This document shows positions 36,146-43,133 of a stretch of 64,000 bases of DNA, piece by piece; position 1 is the first letter of the stretch; each line of letters starts with the position of its first letter. A program made the position numbers and the translations under genes. A model generated the notes under the pieces. The model ran no database searches and was not told the origin of the DNA. It saw only the letters and a list, made by a program, of their open reading frames with translations. This DNA is from Gottfriedia acidiceleris (lineage in GTDB: Bacteria; Bacillota; Bacilli; Bacillales; Bacillaceae_G): assembly GCF_002128425.1 (NCBI RefSeq), contig NZ_NESS01000006.1, forward strand, positions 186,001 to 250,000. The letters are read 5' to 3'.

Positions 36146-36526
36146 TAAAATGATCATTGAAATTTTATACCCAATGTATGTCCCTATAGTATTTAAAATA
36201 ACATCATCTATATCTGAGGTTCTAAAAGACATCATAAATTGGACAACTTCTATACTTGCCGATAAAAATAAGCCAATTAGGATAACTTTTTTTGATCTCT
36301 TAATGGATGTCAAAATAAACCCAAATGGCACAAATAGAATGATATTTCCAAAAATATTAATTATAAATTGTTTAATATCAAACACATTAAATATGTTGAT
36401 GAATGGGATTAAATTTAATCCACCCTCAGAAACACCTATTCCTAAGGAAGCAACTGGAAAAAATGTAAACCTAAAAATAAACAAGAGTGAAAAAATTAAC
36501 AGTATTTTTATGAACATAGGTTTCAA
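36134..36526 (-). CDS. VanZ-like membrane protein, copy 2
   Basis: 130-residue VanZ-family protein on the minus strand, shorter than the copy at 15667 (no extra N-terminal helices). NLIPFINIFN, NIFGNIILFVPFGFIL, SIEVVQFMM and RTSDIDDVILNTIGTYIG are the family motifs. TTG start with GGGAG about 8 bp upstream. The plus-strand frame across the same DNA is its shadow. Orphan on this strand apart from a small gene remnant upstream. Function unknown. Confidence 0.8.
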   Translation of the reverse strand: MKPMFIKILLIFSLLFIFRFTFFPVASLGIGVSEGGLNLIPFINIFNVFDIKQFIINIFGNIILFVPFGFILTSIKRSKKVILIGLFLSASIEVVQFMMSFRTSDIDDVILNTIGTYIGYKISMIILFKK

Positions 36527-36572
36527 AATAAATCTCCCAAAAATGTTTTAATTAATAATAAGTTATTATACA

Positions 36573-36656
36573 TTAATCATTTTGTATTTCCTCAATAAAC
36601 TTTTCATTAAATGATGATTGCATTGGCCCAACACCGAGATATTCAATCTTAATACC
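36573..36656 (-). pseudogene. C-terminal gene remnant
   Basis: A 27-codon minus-strand frame ending at 36573 reads GIKIEYLGVGPMQSSFNEKF and on, like the end of a real soluble protein, but it is preceded at once by in-frame stops and by the hairpin at 36656-36679. No start codon with a ribosome site exists. Best read as the 3' end of a lost gene; family unknown. Confidence 0.35.
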
Positions 36657-36679
36657 CGCCTAATTTTAGGCGGTTTTTT
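36656..36679 (+). terminator. Hairpin with T-run
   Basis: CCGCCT-AATTTT-AGGCGG followed by six T. There is no plus-strand gene close upstream, so it may be left from rearrangement. An almost identical stem (ACCGCCT/AGGCGGT) ends the second DUF805 gene at 37152, again suggesting duplication. Confidence 0.8.
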
Positions 36680-36711
36680 GTGTTAATTCAAAGTATATTG
36701 TCCTATTATTA

Positions 36712-36775
36712 AAAATTAATAATGTTACAAGGGTATTAAGAATAGACTTAAATGTACCGTATTTACTTCTTAGGA
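36712..36775. repeat. Imperfect ~60-bp direct repeat, copy 2
   Basis: Second copy of the block at 36085-36145, containing AGACTTAAATGTACC, immediately upstream of the GTG start of DUF805 copy 2; probably its promoter region. Confidence 0.5.
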
Positions 36776-36785
36776 GGGATCCATC

Positions 36786-37127
36786 GTGGAATGGTATTTA
36801 AAAGTATTAAAGAATTACGCAGTATTCAACGGAAGAGCTAGAAGAACAGAGTATTGGATGTTTTTTTTGTTTAATGCCATTATCACTATTATACTTTCAT
36901 TTTTACAAAGCCTTGCTGATATCGATAAAATATTAACAGGGATTTATGGTCTTTTGACTATTCTGCCAAATTTAGCAGTAGGCGCACGCAGATTACATGA
37001 TTCAGGTAAAAGTGCTTGGTGGCTGTTAATTGGAATCATTCCGTTTATTGGTACGATTATTCTTATTATTTTCTTCTGTCTGGATAGTGAAGAGGGAGAT
37101 AATCGATTTGGAGCGAATCCTAAGTAG
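36786..37127 (+). CDS. DUF805 membrane protein, copy 2
   Basis: 113-residue paralogue of the protein at 35738 with the same length and motifs (WYLKVLKNYAVFNGRARRTEYW, RRLHDSGKSAWWLLIG). GTG start behind TAGGAGGG. Followed by its own terminator. Function not known for the family. Confidence 0.85.
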   Translation: MEWYLKVLKNYAVFNGRARRTEYWMFFLFNAIITIILSFLQSLADIDKILTGIYGLLTILPNLAVGARRLHDSGKSAWWLLIGIIPFIGTIILIIFFCLDSEEGDNRFGANPK

Positions 37128-37151
37128 TAGAGTAAAGTGATAAGAGTAAGA

Positions 37152-37175
37152 CCGCCTTGGTATAGGCGGTTTTTT
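37152..37175 (+). terminator. Terminator of DUF805 copy 2
   Basis: CCGCCT-TGGTAT-AGGCGG plus six T, close behind the stop. Confidence 0.9.
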
Positions 37176-37197
37176 GTGGTTTTATCTAATTTCTTAT

Positions 37198-37219
37198 TAG
37201 TTCACTAATAGTTCACTAA
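37198..37219. repeat. Tandem 11-bp direct repeat
   Basis: TAGTTCACTAA occurs twice in direct contact, 80 bp before the amidase start. One helical turn spacing suggests an activator or repressor binding pair. Confidence 0.5.
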
Positions 37220-37254
37220 TAAGAAAACAATTCTAGATAGAAATATGCTAATAT

Positions 37255-37280
37255 AAATTTGTGAAAATTTTCACAAATTT
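37255..37280. promoter_or_regulatory. 26-bp perfect palindrome before the amidase gene
   Basis: AAATTTGTGAAAA followed directly by its exact complement (centre at 37267/37268). A TATAAA lies at its left edge and the ribosome site 7 bp beyond its right edge, so a bound protein would sit over the transcription start. Strong operator candidate; no loop, so not a good RNA hairpin. Confidence 0.65.
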
Positions 37281-37300
37281 AATAATTGGAGGAGATACAT

Positions 37301-38176
37301 ATGTTTTGCACTGAAATAACTTTAGGGGATATCGAAAAAATTTTGTTTAATTATTTAATTGAAAATGATTTAAATTATGAAATAGGTTCAAAAGACTTAT
37401 CTAATTACTTATTTAATCAATTAATGTTTGAGAGTGATCAAAATTTAAGAAACCATACAGAATACAAAGAGATACTTGCATATGCAGCAATGTATATAAA
37501 TGAATTCAGTAAACATGAATATTTAGAAATTCACCCCGTTTTTGATATGGGGAGACTATCAAATTTATCAATTTCCGAAATAATAGAAAATAATAAAAAT
37601 AAAGAAGAAGTTGCTAAAAATAATATTAAAGAATCCTTAAAAGCAGCAGCTTCTTGGAATATTTCTAAGGCAGTTAGTTACGCTAGATCATGGGGGAAAG
37701 GTCGTAATTCTGAGTATGGAAACTATACATATGACTGTACAAATTTCGTATCTCAAATTTTATTTGCAGGTGGAATATCAAAGACTAGACCAAGTAATCC
37801 CCCGAGCGGGACATATGGAACTACAAAGTATTGGTATAGTGATCAAGTATCTAATCCAGGAGGTTACCCAATAAAAACTATCAGGAACTCTACATCTTGG
37901 GTTAGAGTAATTGATTTTTATGACTATTGGGGACCAAAGGTGACTGATAAGACCCTATATACACTTAAAGATACGATAACATACGCAGCAGTGGGGGACG
38001 TTATTCAATATAAATATGCTAATACAGGTGAAAGATGGCATAGTGTATTTGTTACATCTAAAACTTCTTCTACAGTAAAGGTAACTCAACATACCAGAGA
38101 TGATATAGATTTTGATATTCGAGAAGCAGGAACATCAAATCGAAGTTGGTCGGTATTGAAATTTTCAAATTATTAG
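37301..38176 (+). CDS. Putative amidase-domain protein (Amidase_6 type)
   Basis: 291 residues. ATG 37301 is used, since GGAGGAG lies 7 bp before it and the upstream TTG overlaps that site. The C-terminal half (about 115-291) is an NlpC/P60-like cysteine amidase of the Amidase_6 type: NYTYDCTNFVSQ with Cys146, WHSVFVT with His247, and a D-I-D-F segment after QHTRDD. The N-terminal 110 residues are helical and unknown. Unlike most relatives I see no signal peptide, so it may act in the cytoplasm or leave by another route. A 26-bp palindrome suggests tight repression. Confidence 0.75.
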   Translation: MFCTEITLGDIEKILFNYLIENDLNYEIGSKDLSNYLFNQLMFESDQNLRNHTEYKEILAYAAMYINEFSKHEYLEIHPVFDMGRLSNLSISEIIENNKNKEEVAKNNIKESLKAAASWNISKAVSYARSWGKGRNSEYGNYTYDCTNFVSQILFAGGISKTRPSNPPSGTYGTTKYWYSDQVSNPGGYPIKTIRNSTSWVRVIDFYDYWGPKVTDKTLYTLKDTITYAAVGDVIQYKYANTGERWHSVFVTSKTSSTVKVTQHTRDDIDFDIREAGTSNRSWSVLKFSNY

Positions 38177-38182
38177 TGATAA

Positions 38183-38211
38183 AAAGGGTGTTTCTATAAT
38201 GAACACCCTTT
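38183..38211. terminator. Convergent terminator
   Basis: AAAGGGTGTT and AACACCCTTT form a 10-bp perfect stem with T/A runs on both sides; it ends the amidase gene and the opposing small gene. Confidence 0.85.
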
Positions 38212-38566
38212 AATTATACTTTTTATTTTTAAAAAAATGTATTTCAATCTTATCCTTTATAGAAATAATATGTACTATTTCACCGTTCTTTGTGAAAACC
38301 TCTCGTGTACCAAGGGCATCTTCTTTTACTTCATTCCATCCCCGTAATTTTAAAATTAATTTATAAGAATTTGGAAGACCATGAATATCAGATGTCATTT
38401 TCCATTTGTAGACAACATATTGATGTTTGTAGTCAATTTTGGACTGAATTGCAGTTAACGGAATTGGGAAACCCTTATGTAATTTAGATGGTTTGTGAGC
38501 AATGAAAAATATAATAACGATCAAAAAAACGAATATAAATAAAAACTTCTTATGTAATTTATTCAT
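38210..38566 (-). CDS. Small membrane-anchored protein, unknown
   Basis: 118 residues: basic N-terminus, one hydrophobic segment (about 8-24) and a soluble, probably extracellular part with mixed alpha/beta character (KLILKLRGWNEVKEDALG). GGGGGAATATT-type ribosome site before the ATG. Family not recognised. Converges on the amidase gene. Confidence 0.6.
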   Translation of the reverse strand: MNKLHKKFLFIFVFLIVIIFFIAHKPSKLHKGFPIPLTAIQSKIDYKHQYVVYKWKMTSDIHGLPNSYKLILKLRGWNEVKEDALGTREVFTKNGEIVHIISIKDKIEIHFFKNKKYN

Positions 38567-38745
38567 TCAATATTCCCCCTATTTTATAGGTCTATAAACA
38601 TTTTATCATTATTATTAAATTGTTTATTTAGAAGTAGTAAGTAGATTATGAAACTTTTATGAATATACTCTCAAGCAAAATTTTTTTTCAGAAATAAACA
38701 GGTCAAAGACTAAGTAGAAATTATTTAAACATAAAGTACATCTGG

Positions 38746-38761
38746 TCAATATATTCCACCC
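38746..38761. repeat. 16-bp direct repeat near ABC operon B, copy 1
   Basis: TCAATATATTCCACCC, exactly repeated at 40615-40630 in front of the binding-protein gene. Both copies precede a cre-like site (here 12 bp). Possible site for the nearby AraC-type response regulator. Confidence 0.45.
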
Positions 38762-38772
38762 TACTGTTCAAA

Positions 38773-38786
38773 TGAATACGTTTTCA
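38773..38786 (+). promoter_or_regulatory. Candidate cre site of ABC operon B
   Basis: TGAATACGTTTTCA, one mismatch to TGWAARCGYTWNCW, about 45 bp before the permease start. Carbon repression fits a sugar importer. Confidence 0.55.
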
Positions 38787-38828
38787 CAACTTGAGTGGTA
38801 TTTTATGATGATAGTGGAGGTGTTACAG

Positions 38829-39764
38829 ATGATTGAAACGAAAAAAGTGATTGATACAAATTTAACAGATGCCAAGACAAAGAAGTCATCTAAAAAATTA
38901 AGAGATTTTTTAAATTATCTTACGTTTGTAGGACCAGCAACTATTGTTTTTGCAGCGATCGTGTTAACGCCATTTTTAATCGGCTTTTTCTATTCATTTA
39001 CTGAGTGGGATGGTGTAGCTGATTCTGCTAAGTGGGTCGGACTTGAAAATTATAAATACATTTTTACAAAAGATACAGATTTTATTCACTCGTTTATTTT
39101 AACGGGTAAATATACATTATTCGCTGTGATCTTAACCAATGTGATTGGTTTTGGTTTAGCGTTAATCGTAACGCAAAGCTTAAAGAGTAGAAACATTTTA
39201 AGAACAGTCTTTTTCCTTCCGAATTTAATCGGTGGGTTATTATTAGGTTTCATTTGGCAGTTCATTTTCAATAAAGGTTTAATTTCAATTGGACAATTAT
39301 TACATTCAGACTTTTTACAAAGAGCACTTTTAGGAGAAGAAAAAGGTGCGTTTTGGGCAATTGTCATCGTAGCAGTTTGGCAAGGTGCGGGATATATAAT
39401 GGTTATTTATGTAGCGGCGCTGCAAGGTGTACCACAGGAATTAATTGAAGCAGCACAAATTGATGGTGCCAATAAATTCCAGGTGTTACGTAAAATTATT
39501 ATTCCAATGGTAGCACCAGCTGTAACAGTTTGTTTATTCTTAACAATTTCATGGTCATTTAAAGTGTTTGATACAAACCTTTCATTAACAAATGGTGGAC
39601 CATTTAAGTCTACTGAGATGTTGGCTTTAAATATTTATACTGAAGCTTTTGTTAATAATCGTTATGGATTAGGTGAAGCAAAAGCGATTGTATTCTTCGT
39701 AGTCGTTGCGTTAATTTCAGTTATTCAAGTATACATTACGAAGAAGAGGGAGGTTGAGGCATAA
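38829..39764 (+). CDS. Sugar ABC transporter permease 1, copy B
   Basis: 311-residue MalF-type permease, paralogue of the protein at 31374. ATG 38829 is chosen because GTGGAGG lies 8 bp before it; the ORF opens 57 bp earlier, overlapping the cre-like site. Six helices and EAA motif (ELIEAAQIDGANKFQVLRKIIIPM). The last 150 residues are almost the same as copy A, while the N-terminus and the loop near 165-180 differ. First gene of the operon. Confidence 0.9.
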   Translation: MIETKKVIDTNLTDAKTKKSSKKLRDFLNYLTFVGPATIVFAAIVLTPFLIGFFYSFTEWDGVADSAKWVGLENYKYIFTKDTDFIHSFILTGKYTLFAVILTNVIGFGLALIVTQSLKSRNILRTVFFLPNLIGGLLLGFIWQFIFNKGLISIGQLLHSDFLQRALLGEEKGAFWAIVIVAVWQGAGYIMVIYVAALQGVPQELIEAAQIDGANKFQVLRKIIIPMVAPAVTVCLFLTISWSFKVFDTNLSLTNGGPFKSTEMLALNIYTEAFVNNRYGLGEAKAIVFFVVVALISVIQVYITKKREVEA

Positions 39765-40594
39765 TGCTAAAAGAACGATATACTGGCCTTACTTTTATAT
39801 TAGAAATAGCGGCAATTATAGTTGCTCTCATCTTCTTAGTTCCTTTTTATTATGTATTAGGAAATTCGTTTAAATCATTTGCTGATATTTTACAAAATAC
39901 ATCTTCGCTTCCAAAAAGCTTAGATTTTACAAACTATCAACAAGCCATTCAAATTATGAATTTCTGGAAAGCACTAATGAATTCGTTAATCGTGACAATC
40001 GTTAGTAATGTTGTCATCGTCTTTTTCTGTTCGATGGCAGCTTATAAATTAGTTCGTTCAAAAAGTAAAATTTCAAATATCATTTTCTTTATCTTTGTAG
40101 CGACAATGGTTATCCCATTCCAATCAATTATGATTCCATTAGTGAAAGTTGGAAGTACTCTTCATTTAATGAATAGCCATTGGGGATTAGTAGTAATGTA
40201 TTTAGGTTTCGGTTCAGCGTTATCGATCTTCTTATATCATGGTTTTATTAAAACAATACCAATTGAGTTAGAAGAAGCAGCAATTATTGATGGATGTTCA
40301 CCGACGATGGTTTTTTGGAAAGTAGTTTTCCCACTATTAAAACCAATTACGGTTACAATTGTCATCCTTAATACATTATGGATTTGGAATGACTTCTTAT
40401 TACCATCACTTGTCTTAAGAGATATGGAGTTAAGAACGATTCCTCTTGCTACATTCTACTTCTTTGGAGCATATACAAAACAGTGGAACTTAGCATTATC
40501 TGGACTTGTTTTAGGGATTACTCCATTATTAATTTTCTACTTTGCAGCACAGAAACATATTATTAAAGGTATTACAAGCGGTTCAATTAAATAA
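39764..40594 (+). CDS. Sugar ABC transporter permease 2, copy B
   Basis: 276-residue MalG-type permease, paralogue of 32327 and of equal length; EAA motif ELEEAAIIDGCSPTMVFW. ATG overlaps the previous TAA by one base (TAATG), the same coupling as in copy A. Confidence 0.9.
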   Translation: MLKERYTGLTFILEIAAIIVALIFLVPFYYVLGNSFKSFADILQNTSSLPKSLDFTNYQQAIQIMNFWKALMNSLIVTIVSNVVIVFFCSMAAYKLVRSKSKISNIIFFIFVATMVIPFQSIMIPLVKVGSTLHLMNSHWGLVVMYLGFGSALSIFLYHGFIKTIPIELEEAAIIDGCSPTMVFWKVVFPLLKPITVTIVILNTLWIWNDFLLPSLVLRDMELRTIPLATFYFFGAYTKQWNLALSGLVLGITPLLIFYFAAQKHIIKGITSGSIK

Positions 40595-40600
40595 GGTGAC

Positions 40601-40632
40601 ATGGGTGGAAGCTATCAATATATTCCACCCAT
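40601..40632 (+). promoter_or_regulatory. Intercistronic hairpin before the binding-protein gene
   Basis: ATGGGTGGAA (40601-40610) and TTCCACCCAT (40623-40632), perfect 10-bp arms. No T-run follows, so it is not a full terminator; it may protect the upstream mRNA end or mark a processing point. Its right half is the second copy of the 16-bp direct repeat (40615-40630). Confidence 0.5.
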
Positions 40633-40673
40633 CATGTCAATATAGACTATCTATAGTTAGATATTTTTGAATG

Positions 40674-40692
40674 TATAATGAAAGCGTATTCA
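40674..40692 (+). promoter_or_regulatory. Internal promoter -10 with overlapping cre site
   Basis: TATAAT at 40674-40679 is directly followed by TGAAAGCGTATTCA (40679-40692), one mismatch to cre. The -35 is poor, as in activator-dependent promoters. It would let the binding protein be made separately and repressed by CcpA. Confidence 0.5.
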
Positions 40693-40725
40693 AAATAAAG
40701 AATATTGAGACGGGGGTTTTTAGTA

Positions 40726-41997
40726 ATGAAAAAGATGCTAAAGGTAGCAGCAGCGTTAACAACTTCAGTGATGTTATTCTCTGCTTGTTCTGGGGGATCT
40801 TCAGACAAAGCTTCAAATGATTCAAAGGATAAAAAAGTAACATTAAACGTATTCCAGTTTAAAGCTGAGATTGCGAAAGATTTAGAACAAATGGCGAAGG
40901 ATTACCATAAGGAAAATCCAAACGTAACAGTTAAAATTCAAACTGTTGGCGGCGGTGCTGACTATGGTGCAGCATTAAAAGCTCAATTCGCTTCAGGTAA
41001 CGAGCCTGATATTTTCAACAATGGTGGATTCCAAGAAGCAGTTACTTGGAAAGATAAATTAGAAGATCTTTCAGATCAATCATGGGTAAAAGATTTATAT
41101 CCTGGTACTGAAAAACCAATGACAATCGACGGCAAACTTTATGGTATGCCAATGAATACTGAAGGTTATGGCTTTATTTACAATAAAGATTTATTCGCAA
41201 AAGCTGGTATTACTGAAGCACCAAAAACGTTAAGCGAATTAACTGCTGCAGCAGAGAAGCTTAAAAAAGCAGGCATCACTCCTTTCTCTATCGGATACGG
41301 TGAGTGGTGGATTTTAGGAATTCACTTATTAAATATTCCTTTCGCTCAACAACAAGATCCAGATCAGTTCATGAAGGACGTATCTTCTGGTAAAGTGAAA
41401 ATTCAAGACAACGAGCAATTCAAGCAATTTATGAAACTGTTTGATTTAACAGTTAAATACGGTAACAAAAATCCTTTAACAACGGATTACAACACGCAAG
41501 TTACAAACTTTGCTCAAGGTAAAACTGCTATGATCCAACAAGGTAACTGGATCCAAGGTATGGTTGATGGCATTACTCCTAACATGAACTTAGGTGTATT
41601 ACCAATCCCAATCAACGATGACAAAGAAGCAATGGACAAATTACCAATGGGTGTACCAAATAACTGGGTTGTTAACAAAAACTCTAAAAACAAAGAAGAA
41701 GCTAAAAAATTCTTAGAGTGGATGGTTACTTCTGATACAGGTAAGAAATACATTGTTGAAAAATTCAAGTTCATTCCGGCACTAAAAACAATTGAAGGTA
41801 AAAACTTAGGACCAATCGCTGACGACTTATTAAAATACTCTTCTGAAGGTAAAACATTATCTTGGAACTGGTTCAAATACCCAGACGGAGCTACAAATGA
41901 GTTTGGCGCATCAATGCAAGCTTACGTTGGAAAGCAAAAATCTGCTAATGAAATGTTAAAATCTCTTGAAGATTCTTGGATGAAATTAAAGAAATAA
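40726..41997 (+). CDS. Sugar-binding lipoprotein, copy B
   Basis: 423-residue solute-binding lipoprotein, same length as copy A and similar over its whole length. ATG 40726 (GGGGG ribosome site) rather than TTG 40705. Lipobox FSAC near 20-23, then GNEPDIFNNGGF and GKTAMIQQGNWIQGM. Unlike copy A it is separated from the permease by 131 bp holding a hairpin, a -10 and a cre-like site. Substrate unknown. Confidence 0.9.
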   Translation: MKKMLKVAAALTTSVMLFSACSGGSSDKASNDSKDKKVTLNVFQFKAEIAKDLEQMAKDYHKENPNVTVKIQTVGGGADYGAALKAQFASGNEPDIFNNGGFQEAVTWKDKLEDLSDQSWVKDLYPGTEKPMTIDGKLYGMPMNTEGYGFIYNKDLFAKAGITEAPKTLSELTAAAEKLKKAGITPFSIGYGEWWILGIHLLNIPFAQQQDPDQFMKDVSSGKVKIQDNEQFKQFMKLFDLTVKYGNKNPLTTDYNTQVTNFAQGKTAMIQQGNWIQGMVDGITPNMNLGVLPIPINDDKEAMDKLPMGVPNNWVVNKNSKNKEEAKKFLEWMVTSDTGKKYIVEKFKFIPALKTIEGKNLGPIADDLLKYSSEGKTLSWNWFKYPDGATNEFGASMQAYVGKQKSANEMLKSLEDSWMKLKK

Positions 41998-42043
41998 TTT
42001 GATTAAGATATCCTAACTTCCCTATTATTTTATAAATGAAGAT

Positions 42044-42077
42044 ACCCACAAGGAATTATGATCCTTGTGGGTTTTTC
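42044..42077 (+). terminator. Terminator of ABC operon B
   Basis: ACCCACAAGGA and TCCTTGTGGGT, 11-bp perfect stem, then T-run. Confidence 0.95.
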
Positions 42078-42386
42078 TGTTATAAAAGTTCAGTTCACTT
42101 TGCACATTTACTGTCCAAAAAGTGTTCCATCCACAAATAAAATTAACTCCTTTTCCAAATCTCCTAAAATAGCCAGTCTTTATATTTCAAAATATTTTAA
42201 TGTATTAAGACTAAAATCAAAAAGGTAAAAACTAATAAGCGTCGAATATTTAATAACACTACAAATAGTAGCATTTTTCGTAAGTGGACTTCACCTATTA
42301 CTTGTAGTACAATTCAGAATAAATAAGCATATTCTTGGACAACCTATTCATATACTTATAGCATATATGGATTGGAGGTTTTTCCG
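42078..42386. other. Intergenic region before the toxin-antitoxin pair
   Basis: About 310 bp with no gene seen. TTGGAC near 42334 and TATAGC about 16 bp later may be the antitoxin promoter. No clear operator recognised. Confidence 0.35.
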
Positions 42387-42530
42387 ATGAATGAGAAAGA
42401 AGATGAAAATATGCCAAACAAAGTACAGGATCCAATTAAACCAACTGAAAAACCACAAACTATTAAATCTATTTATGACAAAATCAATGCTCGTAATGGC
42501 GAAGCTTTAGAGAGATTGAGCAAAAACTAA
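42387..42530 (+). CDS. Small antitoxin-like protein paired with Doc
   Basis: 47-residue acidic/polar protein behind TTGGAGG; start MNEKEDENMPNK and a C-terminal helical part (SIYDKINARNGEALERLSKN). Its stop directly abuts the GTG of the Doc-family reading frame. Small proteins in this position are antitoxins of death-on-curing systems in Bacillus; the identification rests on position and size, not on a family motif. Confidence 0.6.
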   Translation: MNEKEDENMPNKVQDPIKPTEKPQTIKSIYDKINARNGEALERLSKN

Positions 42531-42923
42531 GTGAGCGCAGATTTCATTTATCTAGATGTAGCATTTGTTGAAGAGCTGCATGATTATGCGTTAAGAGATT
42601 ACGGTGGTATTCCTGGACGTGATATCTAACGACTTGAATCTGTACTTGCATTACCTTCATCTGGTTATGACGGATATGAACGCTTTCTAACGTTACATGA
42701 AAAAGCGGCAGTTTATTTGTATTACATTGCAACTGGTCATTGTTTTAAAGATGGTAATAAACGAACAGCATTTTTGGCAGCCAGTGCATTTTTGATGATA
42801 AATGGATACGATTTAATTGTAGATAATAATACAGTCTTTAGTTTTATGATTAAGGTTGCTGACCGAAATCAAAGGCCCAAATTTGAAGAGGTAGTACAAT
42901 GGATTGAAACATATACTGTTTAA
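42531..42923 (+). pseudogene. doc: Doc/Fic-family toxin with in-frame stop
   Basis: GTG directly after the antitoxin stop opens a Doc frame: IYLDVAFVEELHDYALRDYGG, then IPGRDI and a TAA at 42627-42629 (codon 33), then RLESVLALPSSGY and the Fic motif HCFKDGNKRTA (H-x-F-x-D-G-N-K-R) and the normal end at 42923. Read through the stop the product would be 130 residues, the family length, with every motif intact. One C-to-T change (CAA to TAA) would explain it. Doc kinases phosphorylate EF-Tu. A downstream TTG (42717) gives only 68 residues, without a ribosome site. Confidence 0.8.
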
Positions 42924-42966
42924 TGACAGGTGTGTATTAATCCATTTTTTTGTATTTAGTAATTAG

Positions 42967-42996
42967 CCTTCACTTATTATTGTGAAGGTTTTTTTA
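42967..42996 (+). terminator. Terminator of the toxin-antitoxin unit
   Basis: CCTTCAC-N8-GTGAAGG followed by seven to eight T. Confidence 0.85.
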
Positions 42997-43105
42997 GTAA
43001 CAGAAAAGCCGACAATCAAAACATTCGTTAGTACTTTTTACCGATTGTTTCATCCTTATAAGGGTATGATTCCGTCTATAACTCTGATAAACTAGATAGT
43101 AGAAG

Positions 43106-43119
43106 TGCAAACGTTTCCA
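43106..43119 (+). promoter_or_regulatory. Candidate cre site before the sensor kinase
   Basis: TGCAAACGTTTCCA, one mismatch to the strict cre consensus, 15 bp before the kinase start. With the sites at 38773 and 40679 it suggests common CcpA control of sugar operon B and its sensor. Confidence 0.5.
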
Positions 43120-43133
43120 CAAAGGATGTTGTC

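Noticed and set aside
36039-36551. 170-codon plus-strand frame
   Set aside because: Antisense of the VanZ-like gene, whose motifs are clear on the minus strand.
31374-41997. Duplicated ABC operons as a composite transposon
   Set aside because: No transposase, terminal inverted repeats or target duplications seen; paralogous divergence is too great for recent transposition.
42717-42923. Independent 68-aa Fic-motif gene
   Set aside because: Best explained as the back half of the Doc gene broken by TAA at 42627; no ribosome site before the TTG.
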